DNA of 62,666 bases, taken from Caedimonas sp. (GTDB taxonomy: Bacteria; Pseudomonadota; Alphaproteobacteria; Caedimonadales; Caedimonadaceae). The translations under genes and the position numbers were made by a program. Below, one piece after another: positions 46,816 to 56,528 of this stretch (its first letter is position 1; each line of letters begins with the position of its first letter). A model generated the notes under the pieces. It worked only from the letters and a program-made list of their open reading frames with translations. It had not been told where the DNA came from and made no database searches. The stretch spans positions 1-62,666 of the forward strand of contig JAEUKR010000018.1 in NCBI GenBank assembly GCA_016794245.1. The letters run 5' to 3'.

Positions 46816-48513
46816 TTAAGGCTGATCGTCAATATGCTCTATTTCCGCTTCCGGGAAAGTTGCCAAGGCTGTCTGTACCAGCGGATCCGCAAGTAATTGA
46901 GCGCGTATTTCGGCACGCGCCTTTTGTGTGCTCTCACGTATCGTGGGCACCCCTTGCTCATCACCTGTTTTAACGTCCCACGGCATTCCTGTCCACAGCG
47001 TCAGAAGATCGCGCAGACGTCTTGCCGTCTCTTTAGGAACAGCAGGCAGGAACCTAAGCCTGATTTGCCCCGGTTCATAGGAAATCAGGTGAGTGTCATT
47101 TTCAAGACAGTTTTTCAGCAACATCTCGCGTTTTTCTCCAAGCAATGCCAGGAGAGCTTCAAAAGTATCCGGCACAGCGACCTGTCCTTGCCCCTGCCGT
47201 TCCCTTTCCCTGGATGATGAAGGAACCGGAGAAGGCCCGGGCAGCGCCGCAGAGGGTTGCGCTGCGGAAGCTGCTCTGGAAACTCCCGCCCCCACTACAG
47301 GCGGTGATTGAGAGGGCTGTGGCTGGAGGACAGCGCCCTCTTCATCCCTTGCGCGTTCGATAATTTCATTCGGCGTAGGAAGAGCGGCAAGGTAACACAG
47401 CCTCAAAAGAATAATATCAACGGCCTGTTTGACCGAGGGCGCAAAGGCCGCTTCCTGCAATCCTTTGGTCAGAGTCTGCCAACATCTTGAAAGAGTGGGA
47501 AAAGAAAGGGAAGAGAGAAGAGCAAGGGCTTTGGACTTTTGGTCTTCGCCAAGACCCACGTTATCATTTTTTCCGATCTGCATTTTCTGCAACATCATCC
47601 AATGTGTAAAATCAAGCAAATCCTGAACGACTATTAACGGATCCGAGCCAGCAATATACATCTGTTGAAAGACGGCAAGAGCCTCTTGCGGAACACCGCG
47701 AATACAGGCTTCAAACAACCTGAAAAGAAGGGTACGGTCACTCAGACCCAACATGTCGGCAACCGCCGCTTCCCGGATCACACCTTCGCACAAGGCCATC
47801 GCCTGATCAAGCAAAGAGAGGCCATCCCGCACCGACCCTTCCGCCGCGCGTGCGATAAGCGTCAAAGCCGCAGCGTCGATCGTCATTCCTTCCCGCCTGG
47901 TAATCTCATCAAGATAGGATTTCAACACCTCAAGATCAATCCGCTGCAACTGAAGACGCATACAGCGAGACAAAACTGTTTCAGGGACTTTGCGAAGCTC
48001 GGTCGTCGCGAAAATAAATTTCACATGGGGGGGTGGTTCTTCCAGTGTTTTTAAAAACGCATTAAACGCATTCCTGGATAACATGTGCACTTCATCAACG
48101 ATATATACTTTATAACGTGCGGAAACAGCTTTATAACGTGCGCCTTCGATAACGCTTCGCACATCGTCAACACTGGTTCGACTCGCCGCATCCATTTCAA
48201 CGACATCAATATGGCGATCTTCCGCGATGGCCTTACAATGCTCACACATCCCGCAAGGAGAAGGCGTTGGCCCTGCCTGTCCATCCGGTCCTATACAATT
48301 CAACGCCCTGGCAATAATGCGGGCAGTCGTCGTCTTTCCAACGCCGCGAATGCCGGTCAGGATAAAGGCATGGGGCAGCCGTCCCATCTGAATTCCATTG
48401 GTCAGGACCCGCACCAAAGCCTCTTGCCCGATCATATCCTCAAAGGTCGAGGGGCGATATTTACGCGCCAGCACTCTATAAGAAGATACTTGCAAAGAGG
48501 AAGAAGAAGTCAT
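46816..48513 (-). CDS. dnaX: DNA polymerase III subunits gamma/tau
   Basis: This 565-residue clamp-loader ATPase is counted from the ATG at 48513 (MTSSSSLQVSSYRVLARKYR). The frame continues upstream to 48675, but that part is repeat-derived and not conserved. Walker A: GIRGVGKTTTARI. Zn finger: CGMCEHCKAI. DEVHMLSRNAFNAFLKTLEE is Walker B/sensor 1. A Pro/Ser/Gln-rich linker at about 400-455, encoded by tandem-like short repeats, precedes the tau-specific domain. No frameshift slippery site was looked for in detail. Confidence 0.96.
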   Translation of the reverse strand: MTSSSSLQVSSYRVLARKYRPSTFEDMIGQEALVRVLTNGIQMGRLPHAFILTGIRGVGKTTTARIIARALNCIGPDGQAGPTPSPCGMCEHCKAIAEDRHIDVVEMDAASRTSVDDVRSVIEGARYKAVSARYKVYIVDEVHMLSRNAFNAFLKTLEEPPPHVKFIFATTELRKVPETVLSRCMRLQLQRIDLEVLKSYLDEITRREGMTIDAAALTLIARAAEGSVRDGLSLLDQAMALCEGVIREAAVADMLGLSDRTLLFRLFEACIRGVPQEALAVFQQMYIAGSDPLIVVQDLLDFTHWMMLQKMQIGKNDNVGLGEDQKSKALALLSSLSFPTLSRCWQTLTKGLQEAAFAPSVKQAVDIILLRLCYLAALPTPNEIIERARDEEGAVLQPQPSQSPPVVGAGVSRAASAAQPSAALPGPSPVPSSSRERERQGQGQVAVPDTFEALLALLGEKREMLLKNCLENDTHLISYEPGQIRLRFLPAVPKETARRLRDLLTLWTGMPWDVKTGDEQGVPTIRESTQKARAEIRAQLLADPLVQTALATFPEAEIEHIDDQP

Positions 48514-48599
48514 AGAGAGTCGCAACACACTTGTGCAAATTTGGATCTGATTCTGTTTGCTACCATAATTCCTGTCAGCGAACAAGGGAGAGGAGAAAA

Positions 48600-48665
48600 G
48601 GGGAAGGAAAAACCCCTGCCCGAATCTCGCAAATCTGGTCAGGAAAGAAGTCTGTTTCGTAAATC
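48600..48665. repeat. Partial family-B repeat between dnaX and rpe
   Basis: Read on the minus strand, this contains AGACTTCTTTCCTGACCAGA and then TTTGCGAGATTCGGGCAGGG. The first matches the end of family B (GGCTTCTTTCATAAGC near 16690; CTTCTTTTCTAACCAGA, reverse strand, near 58030). The second resembles CAGGTTCGGGCAAGGG at 14125 in ubiA. It fills most of the divergent dnaX-rpe gap and is open in the dnaX frame. Confidence 0.5.
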
Positions 48666-48709
48666 CCGAAACCATGTATAGTAATTGCTATATGATAAAA
48701 TACCATGCG

Positions 48710-49381
48710 ATGAATAATTCACACAAAAATATGCTGCCATATCCCGTCAAGATAGCCCCCTCCCTTCTTTCCTGTGATTTTGCAAGGTTGGGCGCCGAGG
48801 TTGCAGCCGTTACCCAGGCTGGCGCCGATATGATTCATATTGATGTGATGGACGGTCATTTCGTGCCCAATCTCAGCATAGGACCGGATATCGTCAAGGC
48901 GATCAGGCCGTATTCTTCTCTTCCTTTTGATGTGCACCTGATGACGAGTCCTGCCGATATGCTGATTGATCTTTTTGCAGAAGCGGGCGCCGATCTCTTG
49001 ACCATCCATCCTGAGGCGGGACCTCATCCGCATCGCAGCCTGCAAAAAATTCGCGCCCATCGCAAGAAGGCTGGACTTGCTCTGAATCCGGCCACGCCCC
49101 TTAATGTGCTTGATTATGTTCTGGATGAACTGGACCTCATTTTGGTGATGAGCGTCAATCCAGGTTTTGGGGGTCAGGCTTTTCTGGACTCTCAGCTGAC
49201 AAAGATCAAGGCTGTACGCGAAAGAATTGGCGCTCGTCCTGTTGATCTGGCTGTAGATGGAGGAATCGGACTGGAGACGGCGCCCAAGGTGATCGCGGCA
49301 GGCGCCAATGTTCTGGTGGCAGGAACCGCTATTTTTAAAACTCCTGATTATGCGCAAAATATAAAAGCTTTACGCGTCTGA
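48710..49381 (+). CDS. rpe: Ribulose-phosphate 3-epimerase
   Basis: This protein of about 223 residues interconverts ribulose-5-P and xylulose-5-P. The TIM-barrel blocks are [30 protein letters not shown] (metal His and Asp), [10 protein letters not shown] and [20 protein letters not shown]. The start is between 48674 and 48731; the ATG at 48710 or 48731 is best, since the conserved part begins [10 protein letters not shown]. It is divergent from dnaX and convergent with the GGDEF gene. Confidence 0.95.
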   Translation: MNNSHKNMLPYPVKIAPSLLSCDFARLGAEVAAVTQAGADMIHIDVMDGHFVPNLSIGPDIVKAIRPYSSLPFDVHLMTSPADMLIDLFAEAGADLLTIHPEAGPHPHRSLQKIRAHRKKAGLALNPATPLNVLDYVLDELDLILVMSVNPGFGGQAFLDSQLTKIKAVRERIGARPVDLAVDGGIGLETAPKVIAAGANVLVAGTAIFKTPDYAQNIKALRV

Positions 49382-49410
49382 AGCAAACGAGCCTTATACA
49401 GCTTCGGTCT

Positions 49411-50439
49411 CTAGCCCAGAGGAACAGAAGAAGCGCCATTTTCCTTCAGCTTGAGGCCGGCGTCTCGCGTTCGGCGCTTGCCTTGAACATTTTCCACAGG
49501 CCGTTTAAGTTCCGGCATCGTGTTCATGCTGTAAGGCGTGCCTGCGATGTTGCTTCCCTTGATACTTTGCGCTTCAAACAGATATCTCTCCGCACGTTGC
49601 ATGACTTTTCTCGCTTCAAGAGATTCACCCGGAAAGACCAACGCTCCCAGAGAGATCGTCGCGCTGACCTCTACACCGTCCTCAAGGACAAACTTCTTCT
49701 GCTGAACTGCTGAAATCAAACGATCCGAAGTGCGAACGATACCCCACCGATCACAATCTTTCAGGATGATGCCGAAACAACACCCGCTTGTTCGTCCCAT
49801 AAAATCGTTAAAGCGAATAGCGCTTCGAATAGCTTCGGTCACTTCTTTAATCAATACTTCTGTCGCTTTCAATCCATAGGTGCAGGAAAAAAGCGTCAAC
49901 CGATCGATCGTGACGGCCAGATAAGCCCCAGGAACGCCTGATTGTTGCGATTGTTCAAGATGAGATGTCAGAGTTTCCAACACGACTTCCTTTTCTGAAA
50001 AGCCTGTCAGGGGATCATATCCGCTCAGATTTTGTCGGAATGTATTGTCGGCATCTTCATCCAGGAATTTTAGAGATCCCCGAATGCCGATGGCTTGGCC
50101 TTGTCCGTCATAAAGCACTTCTCCTCTGTCTTCGACAGGGCAACGCGCGTAACCTGGCAGAGACAGATGATAGCGAATACTGAACTGCGGACTTTTGGGT
50201 GAGGCTTGAATCAATGCCTGAAGCCGCAACCAGAAATTTTCAGTATCCAACATATTGTTAAAACTGCTTCCCAATGTCAGGGGCGTTTCAGGGCTTAACA
50301 GCTTATTAATGGGGCCGCGCCAATCAATCATGTCAATCCGTAAATCCCACTGATAGTCAATAAGACCATAGAGCCTGATAAGATCAATCGCCTCCATCTT
50401 TTTGGCCGTATTCGCTTCCAAAGTCCCCCTCCATCGCAC
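49411..50439 (-). CDS. PAS-GGDEF protein with a degenerate active site
   Basis: This 342-residue protein has a PAS-like region at about 20-130, then a GGDEF fold starting DPLTGFSEKEVVLETL (142 onward). Where active cyclases have GGDEF/GGEEF, this one has SGCCF (218-222, in GRTSGCCFGIIL). The metal and catalytic acids are lost, so c-di-GMP synthesis is not expected. It may act as a GTP or ligand sensor, or a scaffold. The start is a GTG at 50439; an ATG at 50397 is an alternative. Confidence 0.85.
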   Translation of the reverse strand: MRWRGTLEANTAKKMEAIDLIRLYGLIDYQWDLRIDMIDWRGPINKLLSPETPLTLGSSFNNMLDTENFWLRLQALIQASPKSPQFSIRYHLSLPGYARCPVEDRGEVLYDGQGQAIGIRGSLKFLDEDADNTFRQNLSGYDPLTGFSEKEVVLETLTSHLEQSQQSGVPGAYLAVTIDRLTLFSCTYGLKATEVLIKEVTEAIRSAIRFNDFMGRTSGCCFGIILKDCDRWGIVRTSDRLISAVQQKKFVLEDGVEVSATISLGALVFPGESLEARKVMQRAERYLFEAQSIKGSNIAGTPYSMNTMPELKRPVENVQGKRRTRDAGLKLKENGASSVPLG

Positions 50440-50536
50440 TCTGACTTCATCATCAGTTTAGGACGCATTACTTTCCAATGGATTAATTTTTGAGAGAAAA
50501 ATAAAAAGGCGAAGGATATATAAAGCTATATAAAAG

Positions 50537-53500
50537 TCAAAGAGCCATAGAGGCTAATTCTTCCAGGATCTTTCTCACTCCCTCGACCTTTGAGCGAGCG
50601 TTTTTCCATACTTGAAGGAAAACCAGTTTCTGATCAGGGCGCAATCGAACCGTTCCCTGTCTTTGCGTGATGTAATGTATCAAAGCGCCAGGATTGCTAA
50701 AACTTTGATTAAAGAAGGAAATGGCGCATCCTTTGTTTCCGGCATCGATCTTTTCAACCCCCACTTTTCGACAAAGTTGCTTGAGGGTCAACACGTCAAG
50801 AAGATTCATGACTGTCTCAGGCAATGCCCCAAAGCGATCCATCAATTCCTGCTCGAAGTGATGAATATCCTCTTCGGTCTCCAGTGTTGCAAGACGCCGG
50901 TAAAGATTGAGCCGCACAGAAAGATCAGAGACATACGTATCGGGAATCATGACGGCAAGCCCTAAATTTAACTGGGGCGACCATGAAGCACGCAACGACT
51001 TTTCATGCTTTTCATCCTCGCCAGGGTCTTTGCGCTCTGTGTAGTTTTCTCCATGGTTTTTACGGTTCTCTCGGACTTCATTGACGGCTTCTTCAAGCAT
51101 TTGCTGATAAAGTTCAACTCCGACTTCCCGGATGTGACCGGACTGCTCCTCTCCCAAAAGATTGCCCGCGCCGCGAATGTCCATATCATGGCTTGCAAGT
51201 TGAAGACCCGCCCCCAGTGTATCCAGAGTTTGCATCACTTCCAGGCGCTTTTGCGCCGCGCCGCAAATGACCTGACGCTCAGGCAAGGTAAGGTAGGCAT
51301 AGCCGCGAACCTTGGCGCGCCCCACGCGACCCCGCAGTTGGTAAAGCTGTGCCAGACCGAAAAGATCAGCCCGATGAATAATCATGGTGTTGACCGATGG
51401 CATGTCCAGACCAGACTCTATAATATTGGTTGAAAGTAAAATCTCGTACTTTTTATCGTAAAAATCATTCATGACCTGCTCAAGAACCGTTGCGGACAGT
51501 TGGCCATGCGCGATGACCGCCCGAGCTTCCGGCACCAGTAATCGCAAGCGTTCCGCCAGCTCCTGAAGGTCGTCAACACGAGGAGAGACATAAAACACTT
51601 GGCCGCCTCGATAAATCTCACGCAAGATGGCTTCCCGTATCACCACGGGATCAAAAGGCATGACAAAAGTTCTTACCGCCAGCCGATCAACAGGAGGGGT
51701 GGTGATCAGGGAAAGATCCCTGACGCCGGATAACGCCATCTGGAGCGTCCGGGGAATCGGCGTGGCGCTCAGGGTCAGAAGATGAACGTCCTTTTGCAAT
51801 TCTTTCAGGCGCTCTTTCTGTCTGACACCAAAGTGCTGCTCCTCATCGACAATCACCAACCCCAGATTTTTAAAGTGCAAGGTGGCGCTTAAAAGGCTAT
51901 GGGTACCGATAATGACATCCACCGTACCTTTGGCAATCCTTTCCTTCACAAGTTTTGTGTCTTTGGTCGAAACGAGACGGGAAAGCTGTTCGATATGCAG
52001 ACCCGATCCCTGAAAACGAGCCTGAAAATGTCGGAAGTGCTGTTGACAGAGAAGAGTGGTAGGCGCGATGATCGCCACCTGCTTCCCAGCCGCAGCTACC
52101 ACAAAAGCCGCTCGCAGAGCCACTTCTGTTTTGCCAAAACCTACATCGCCACAGATCAAGCGGTCCATCGGTTTGCCTGACCTGAGATCTTCAAGCGTCT
52201 CTTCAATCGCGCGGGACTGATCTTCTGTTTCGCTATAGGGAAAACGCGCTGCAAATTCCTGATAGAGACTTTCATTGCACTGAAAGGTTTCCCCCGCCCG
52301 AAGTTGCCGCTCTGCCGCCAAGGCAATCAGATGCTGGGCCGTTTCCAGAAGTCGTTTCCTGATTTTGGCCTTGCGGTTCTGCCAGGCGCCGCTTCCCAGT
52401 TTATCCAGAGTAACGAAACTGGACTCGCCGCCATAACGCGACAGGACGTCCAGATTTTCCACGGGAACGAAAAGCTTGTCTCCTCCCTCATACGCAAGAG
52501 CCACGCAATCATGGGGGATGCCCTCTACGCTGAGCGTCAAAAGTCCCTTGAATTGACTGATGCCATGTTCCTGATGCACGACATAGTCGCCTTCACTTAA
52601 AGAGGAGACTTCGCCAATCAATAGATCCGAACGCCGTTGACGCCTGGTCGGACGAGTTTGACGTTCTCCCAAAATATCCTGTTCCGTCATCAGGACAAGA
52701 TCAGGGGTTTCAAATCCATACTCCAGAGGAAGCCGAATCAGCCCGACATGACGAGGGTCAAGGTTTTCAACCTCGCTGAAATGAGACAACAGTCGAGCCG
52801 TCAGTTCCCGTTCTGCTAAAACTTTTAAAAAACGATTTTGCGATCCCGTACTGACACACGAAAGAATGACTTTTTTTCGATGGTGTTGCGCTGTCAGAAT
52901 ACGCTCCCTCACATGATCAAAGAGATTAATATCCTGACGGTGACGGGAAGCAGAAAAATCTGCAATCGGGCGAGCGGCCAAATCAATCTCGCGGTCGGAC
53001 GGCGCAGCAAACGGAGAAAAGTGAAAAACCTTCAGATTCTCAAGTTTTTGTTCCATTTCCGCCATTGAAGGATATAAAAGCTCAGGAGGAAGAGGATGAT
53101 AGGGAAGACCGCCCTTTTCTTTCTCCGCCGCCTTAAATTTGATACGCGCCTCGTAGTATTCCCGCACCTGTTCCAGATGTATCTTCGCGGCTTCCAAAGC
53201 GCGTTGATCAAAACACACGACGGGATCCCCGACATAATCCAGAAGCGTTTCTCGTGTATCATAAAATAGGGGAAGCCAGTGCTCGGCTCCTGGATAAGTC
53301 CTTCCCGCGCTGATGGCCTGGTAGAGAGGGTCTTGATATCCCGCGGTACCAAAATACTGGCGGTACGATTTTCGGAAATGCGTGATCGTTTGATCATTGA
53401 TGAGAACTTCATGGACAGGACTCAACGAAACGTGCTGAACCTCCTCCTGACTGCGCTGGGTCAGCGGGTCAAAAGTTTTAAGCTCTTCCACCTCTTCGCC

Positions 53501-54067
53501 AAAAAAATCGAGACGGTAAGGCATGTCATGAGAAGCAGGAAAAAAATCTATGATCCCCCCGCGAAGGGAAAATTCCCCCGGCTCCCTGACAGTCATCACA
53601 GGACTGAATCCATGAGAGAGAAAATAGTTTTCCAGCGCTTTCCGGTCGATTATTTCTCCTTTCGCAATCCTGAACGATCTATCCTGATAAACGATACGGG
53701 GCGGAACACGCTGGAAAAAACTGGCGGCACTGGCGAGAATGACACGAGGCAAGGTCTGGGGTTTGAGAAGATGGACAAGAGTTTCCACACGCTTCCCTAT
53801 GATATCCTTCTTGGGAGAAAGACGATCATACGGCAAGCAATCCCAAGCGGGAAAAACCAGAATATCAATCGTTGGCGCCAGAAATTCAAGTTCCTGAGCC
53901 AAGAGGGCAAGACGCGCCTCGTGACGGCAGACATGCAAAACAGAACGTTGGGGATGTTGTGCCGCAAGAGCCGCGAGAACAAAACCGTCAAAGCTGTCGG
54001 TAACGCCATAAAATGTTTTATGACCTTGATCCTGGGTCAGCGGAAGAGAGCGAATGAGGGTTTGCAT
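50537..54067 (-). CDS. mfd: Transcription-repair coupling factor Mfd
   Basis: This 1176-residue translocase removes RNA polymerase stalled at lesions and recruits UvrA. UvrB-like module at 1-340 (MTVREPGEFSLRGGIIDFFP). RNAP-interaction domain with LSEGDYVVHQEHGISQFKGL. RecG-like motor with Walker A CGDVGFGKTEVALRA and DEEQHFGVRQKE, then TATPIPRTL-like LSATPIPRTLQMALSG. C-terminal TRCF domain (LGLAVMIPDTYV, then LRLNLYRRL-type residues). Full length. Confidence 0.98.
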   Translation of the reverse strand: MQTLIRSLPLTQDQGHKTFYGVTDSFDGFVLAALAAQHPQRSVLHVCRHEARLALLAQELEFLAPTIDILVFPAWDCLPYDRLSPKKDIIGKRVETLVHLLKPQTLPRVILASAASFFQRVPPRIVYQDRSFRIAKGEIIDRKALENYFLSHGFSPVMTVREPGEFSLRGGIIDFFPASHDMPYRLDFFGEEVEELKTFDPLTQRSQEEVQHVSLSPVHEVLINDQTITHFRKSYRQYFGTAGYQDPLYQAISAGRTYPGAEHWLPLFYDTRETLLDYVGDPVVCFDQRALEAAKIHLEQVREYYEARIKFKAAEKEKGGLPYHPLPPELLYPSMAEMEQKLENLKVFHFSPFAAPSDREIDLAARPIADFSASRHRQDINLFDHVRERILTAQHHRKKVILSCVSTGSQNRFLKVLAERELTARLLSHFSEVENLDPRHVGLIRLPLEYGFETPDLVLMTEQDILGERQTRPTRRQRRSDLLIGEVSSLSEGDYVVHQEHGISQFKGLLTLSVEGIPHDCVALAYEGGDKLFVPVENLDVLSRYGGESSFVTLDKLGSGAWQNRKAKIRKRLLETAQHLIALAAERQLRAGETFQCNESLYQEFAARFPYSETEDQSRAIEETLEDLRSGKPMDRLICGDVGFGKTEVALRAAFVVAAAGKQVAIIAPTTLLCQQHFRHFQARFQGSGLHIEQLSRLVSTKDTKLVKERIAKGTVDVIIGTHSLLSATLHFKNLGLVIVDEEQHFGVRQKERLKELQKDVHLLTLSATPIPRTLQMALSGVRDLSLITTPPVDRLAVRTFVMPFDPVVIREAILREIYRGGQVFYVSPRVDDLQELAERLRLLVPEARAVIAHGQLSATVLEQVMNDFYDKKYEILLSTNIIESGLDMPSVNTMIIHRADLFGLAQLYQLRGRVGRAKVRGYAYLTLPERQVICGAAQKRLEVMQTLDTLGAGLQLASHDMDIRGAGNLLGEEQSGHIREVGVELYQQMLEEAVNEVRENRKNHGENYTERKDPGEDEKHEKSLRASWSPQLNLGLAVMIPDTYVSDLSVRLNLYRRLATLETEEDIHHFEQELMDRFGALPETVMNLLDVLTLKQLCRKVGVEKIDAGNKGCAISFFNQSFSNPGALIHYITQRQGTVRLRPDQKLVFLQVWKNARSKVEGVRKILEELASMAL

Positions 54068-54073
54068 CGGTGC

Positions 54074-54868
54074 TTACTCCGGAAGTCCTTTTTTTCTGTC
54101 TGGCTTGTCTGATTGGCTTGAAAGTGCTTCCTTGTGCGAAGATATCCCTTTTGGCTTAGATAAATCAGCGACAATACCGCGCAGCGTGCGCACTTCCTGA
54201 GCTGTGAACGGCACACGGGAAAACATCGTATGGATGGAACGAACCATTTTGGGACGTTTATGGGCAGTTCGGAAATAGCCTGCCTTATCAAGTTCTTTTT
54301 CCAGATGTTCAAACAAACCCATCAATTCTCCTTTCGTTGCAAAGTCGCTTTCTCCCTGTTTCAAATGAAGTTTAGGTGTTTCTATGGTCGTTTGATAAAA
54401 CTCGTAGGCGACCAGCAAGACAGTTTGCGCCAGGTTGAGCGAACTGAAGTGAGGATTAACCGGAACCGAAATAATGCCCGTACACAGAGCAACATCTTCG
54501 TTATTAAGCCCCGCACGTTCGGGTCCAAACAGCACGCCAAAACGCGTATTCTCCAGAACATGCCTGTGCATTGTCTCAGCCGCCTGGCGCGGCGTCATAT
54601 GCAATCCCACCATATCTCGAAGACGCGCGGTTGTCGCATAAGCGCAATGCAGATCAGCCAAGGCATCCTCCACCCTGTCAAAGATTTCCGCATGTTCCAG
54701 AACGTCATCGGCGCCCGCCGCCAAAGCGCGCGCCTCTTTGGACAGAGGATCCGCAAAGGGCCTGACCAGCCGAAGCTTCGTCAGTCCGAAGTTTGCCATG
54801 GCGCGTGCTGTCGTGCCTATATTCTGGGCGATCTGCGTTTCAATCAGGATGATGACAGGTTGAGACAT
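54074..54868 (-). CDS. TrmH-family RNA methyltransferase (TrmJ-like)
   Basis: This 264-residue SPOUT methyltransferase begins VIILIETQIAQNIGTTARAM. GVLFGPERAGLNNEDVALC and VPVNPHFSSLNLAQTVLLVA form the knotted SAM site. This variant, with NPHFSSLNLAQTV, is close to TrmJ, which 2'-O-methylates position 32 of tRNAs. The C-terminal extension (about 160-264; YFRTAHKRPKMVRSIHTMF) is the dimerisation tail of TrmJ-like proteins. It lies 7 bp after the cysS stop and just before mfd. Confidence 0.92.
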   Translation of the reverse strand: MSQPVIILIETQIAQNIGTTARAMANFGLTKLRLVRPFADPLSKEARALAAGADDVLEHAEIFDRVEDALADLHCAYATTARLRDMVGLHMTPRQAAETMHRHVLENTRFGVLFGPERAGLNNEDVALCTGIISVPVNPHFSSLNLAQTVLLVAYEFYQTTIETPKLHLKQGESDFATKGELMGLFEHLEKELDKAGYFRTAHKRPKMVRSIHTMFSRVPFTAQEVRTLRGIVADLSKPKGISSHKEALSSQSDKPDRKKGLPE

Positions 54869-54875
54869 GAGAGAA

Positions 54876-56420
54876 TCAAACGCGCCGCCAGGTTGTCCCT
54901 GAGGGCGAATCTAGCAAGATGACGCCTCGCGCCGCAAGCATGTCGCGAATATGGTCGGATGCCGCAAAATCTTTTGACTGACGTGCGACGCTGCGCCGAC
55001 CGATCCATTCTTCAATTTCTTGAGGCGAAAGCTCCTGATCCTGAACCTCCCTGGGCGAAAGCCCCTGGGACGACGATTCCTGCCCCTGAAGCCATTCTTG
55101 CGGATCACTTTGAAGAAGTCCCAGAATAGCCGCGCTCGCCCACAACCTGTGTTGCAAAACGCGCCGCTCCGACTCACCCAGAGACAATTTATAAATTTCG
55201 CTCGCCAACGCATGAAGTCGCGCAATCGCCAGAGGCGTATTTAAATCGTCTTCAAGCGCCGCAATAACCTCGGGATCTGTCTGTCTCTCTGCATCGCTGT
55301 CCATCCCCTCATCCTCAGGACCTGTATCGACATCCATATCTACCCTATCCAGGTCTTCCCGTTCTTCATCCCGTCGAGAAGGATCAAGAGAACTGAGAGA
55401 AAGAATAGAACTCTGAACAGGACGGCGAGAGATGCTCTCCGTCATTCCCTCCAAAGCGCCGTAAAGACGATTCAGGGCCGCACGCGCACGCGGCAACGTT
55501 TCATCCGTCAGATCAAGCGGTTGACGATAATGCGTTGACAGCAAGGCAAAGCGGATCGTCTCCCCCCGCGCTTTCTGAAGCAGCTCGCTCAACACAATAA
55601 AGTTGCCCAATGACTTTGACATCTTCTCCCCGTTGATCGTCAGCACGCCGTTGTGTAGCCAATATCTTGCAAAAGTGCCATGACCATGAACGGCGACGCT
55701 TTGAGCGATCTCATTTTCATGATGAGGAAAGATTAAATCCTGCCCTCCCGCATGAATGTCAAAAGTCACCCCCAGATGCTTTAAACTCATGGCGGAACAT
55801 TCGATATGCCACCCTGGCCTGCCGCGTCCCCAGGGACTATCCCATCCCGGCTGCGTTTCATCCGACGGTTTCCACAACACAAAATCGGCGGGATCTTTCT
55901 TGTAGGGAGCCACCTCCACTCGTGCACCCGCCATCATTTCCTCACGACGCATGTTTGAAAGCTCGCCGTAACGCGGCAGACCAGGCACATGAAAAAGCAC
56001 ATGATGTTGCGCTTCATACGCGATTCCCTTATCAAGAAGCGCCTTGATAAAGTCAATCATCTCGGCAATGTGAGTCGTCGCACGCGGCTCAACGGTTGGC
56101 TGAAGCGCAAGCAACGCCCTGGTATCTTCCTGGAAAAATCGGATTGTCTCTTCTGTCAGGACATCAACAGGCTTTTTCAGGTCATGAGACGCTTTAATGA
56201 TTTTGTCATCGATATCCGTAATATTACGAACATACGTGACTACGTACGATCTTTTCAGCAACCGATACAGGACATCGAACAGAACGACCGGCCGGAAATT
56301 TCCCAGATGCGCCCGACCATAAACGGTGGGGCCACAAACGTACATGCCCACATGACCAGGACGAAGCGGTCGGAATTCTTCCAGTTTTCGTGTCAGGGTA
56401 TTATGTAAATGAAGTGTCAT
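54876..56420 (-). CDS. cysS: Cysteinyl-tRNA synthetase
   Basis: This 514-residue class I enzyme is counted from the ATG at 56420 (MTLHLHNTLTRKLEEFRPL). VYGRAHLGNFRP is the HIGH region, YVCGPTVYG has the Zn Cys, and GEKMSKSLGNF is the KMSKS loop. An insert of about 45 acidic residues (RRDEEREDLDRVDMD, then TGPEDEGMDSD) precedes PEVIAALEDDLNTPLAIA, and a second Gln/Ser/Glu-rich stretch sits near the C terminus (SSSQGLSPREVQDQEL). Both make it longer than usual (about 460). It heads an operon with the TrmH-type gene. Confidence 0.97.
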   Translation of the reverse strand: MTLHLHNTLTRKLEEFRPLRPGHVGMYVCGPTVYGRAHLGNFRPVVLFDVLYRLLKRSYVVTYVRNITDIDDKIIKASHDLKKPVDVLTEETIRFFQEDTRALLALQPTVEPRATTHIAEMIDFIKALLDKGIAYEAQHHVLFHVPGLPRYGELSNMRREEMMAGARVEVAPYKKDPADFVLWKPSDETQPGWDSPWGRGRPGWHIECSAMSLKHLGVTFDIHAGGQDLIFPHHENEIAQSVAVHGHGTFARYWLHNGVLTINGEKMSKSLGNFIVLSELLQKARGETIRFALLSTHYRQPLDLTDETLPRARAALNRLYGALEGMTESISRRPVQSSILSLSSLDPSRRDEEREDLDRVDMDVDTGPEDEGMDSDAERQTDPEVIAALEDDLNTPLAIARLHALASEIYKLSLGESERRVLQHRLWASAAILGLLQSDPQEWLQGQESSSQGLSPREVQDQELSPQEIEEWIGRRSVARQSKDFAASDHIRDMLAARGVILLDSPSGTTWRRV

Positions 56421-56528
56421 CAACCATTCTCTTATGCTGTCGTTCTGGGCATCATAGTCTGTCGCCAAACTATGACCTCTCTGCCGTATGCGTCTCTCTG
56501 CCGCATACTATATAGATTATGTATGCTG

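Noticed and set aside
55330-55460. CysS insert as another palindromic-repeat insertion
   Set aside because: It has no similarity to repeat families A, B or C that I can see; it looks like a low-complexity acidic expansion.
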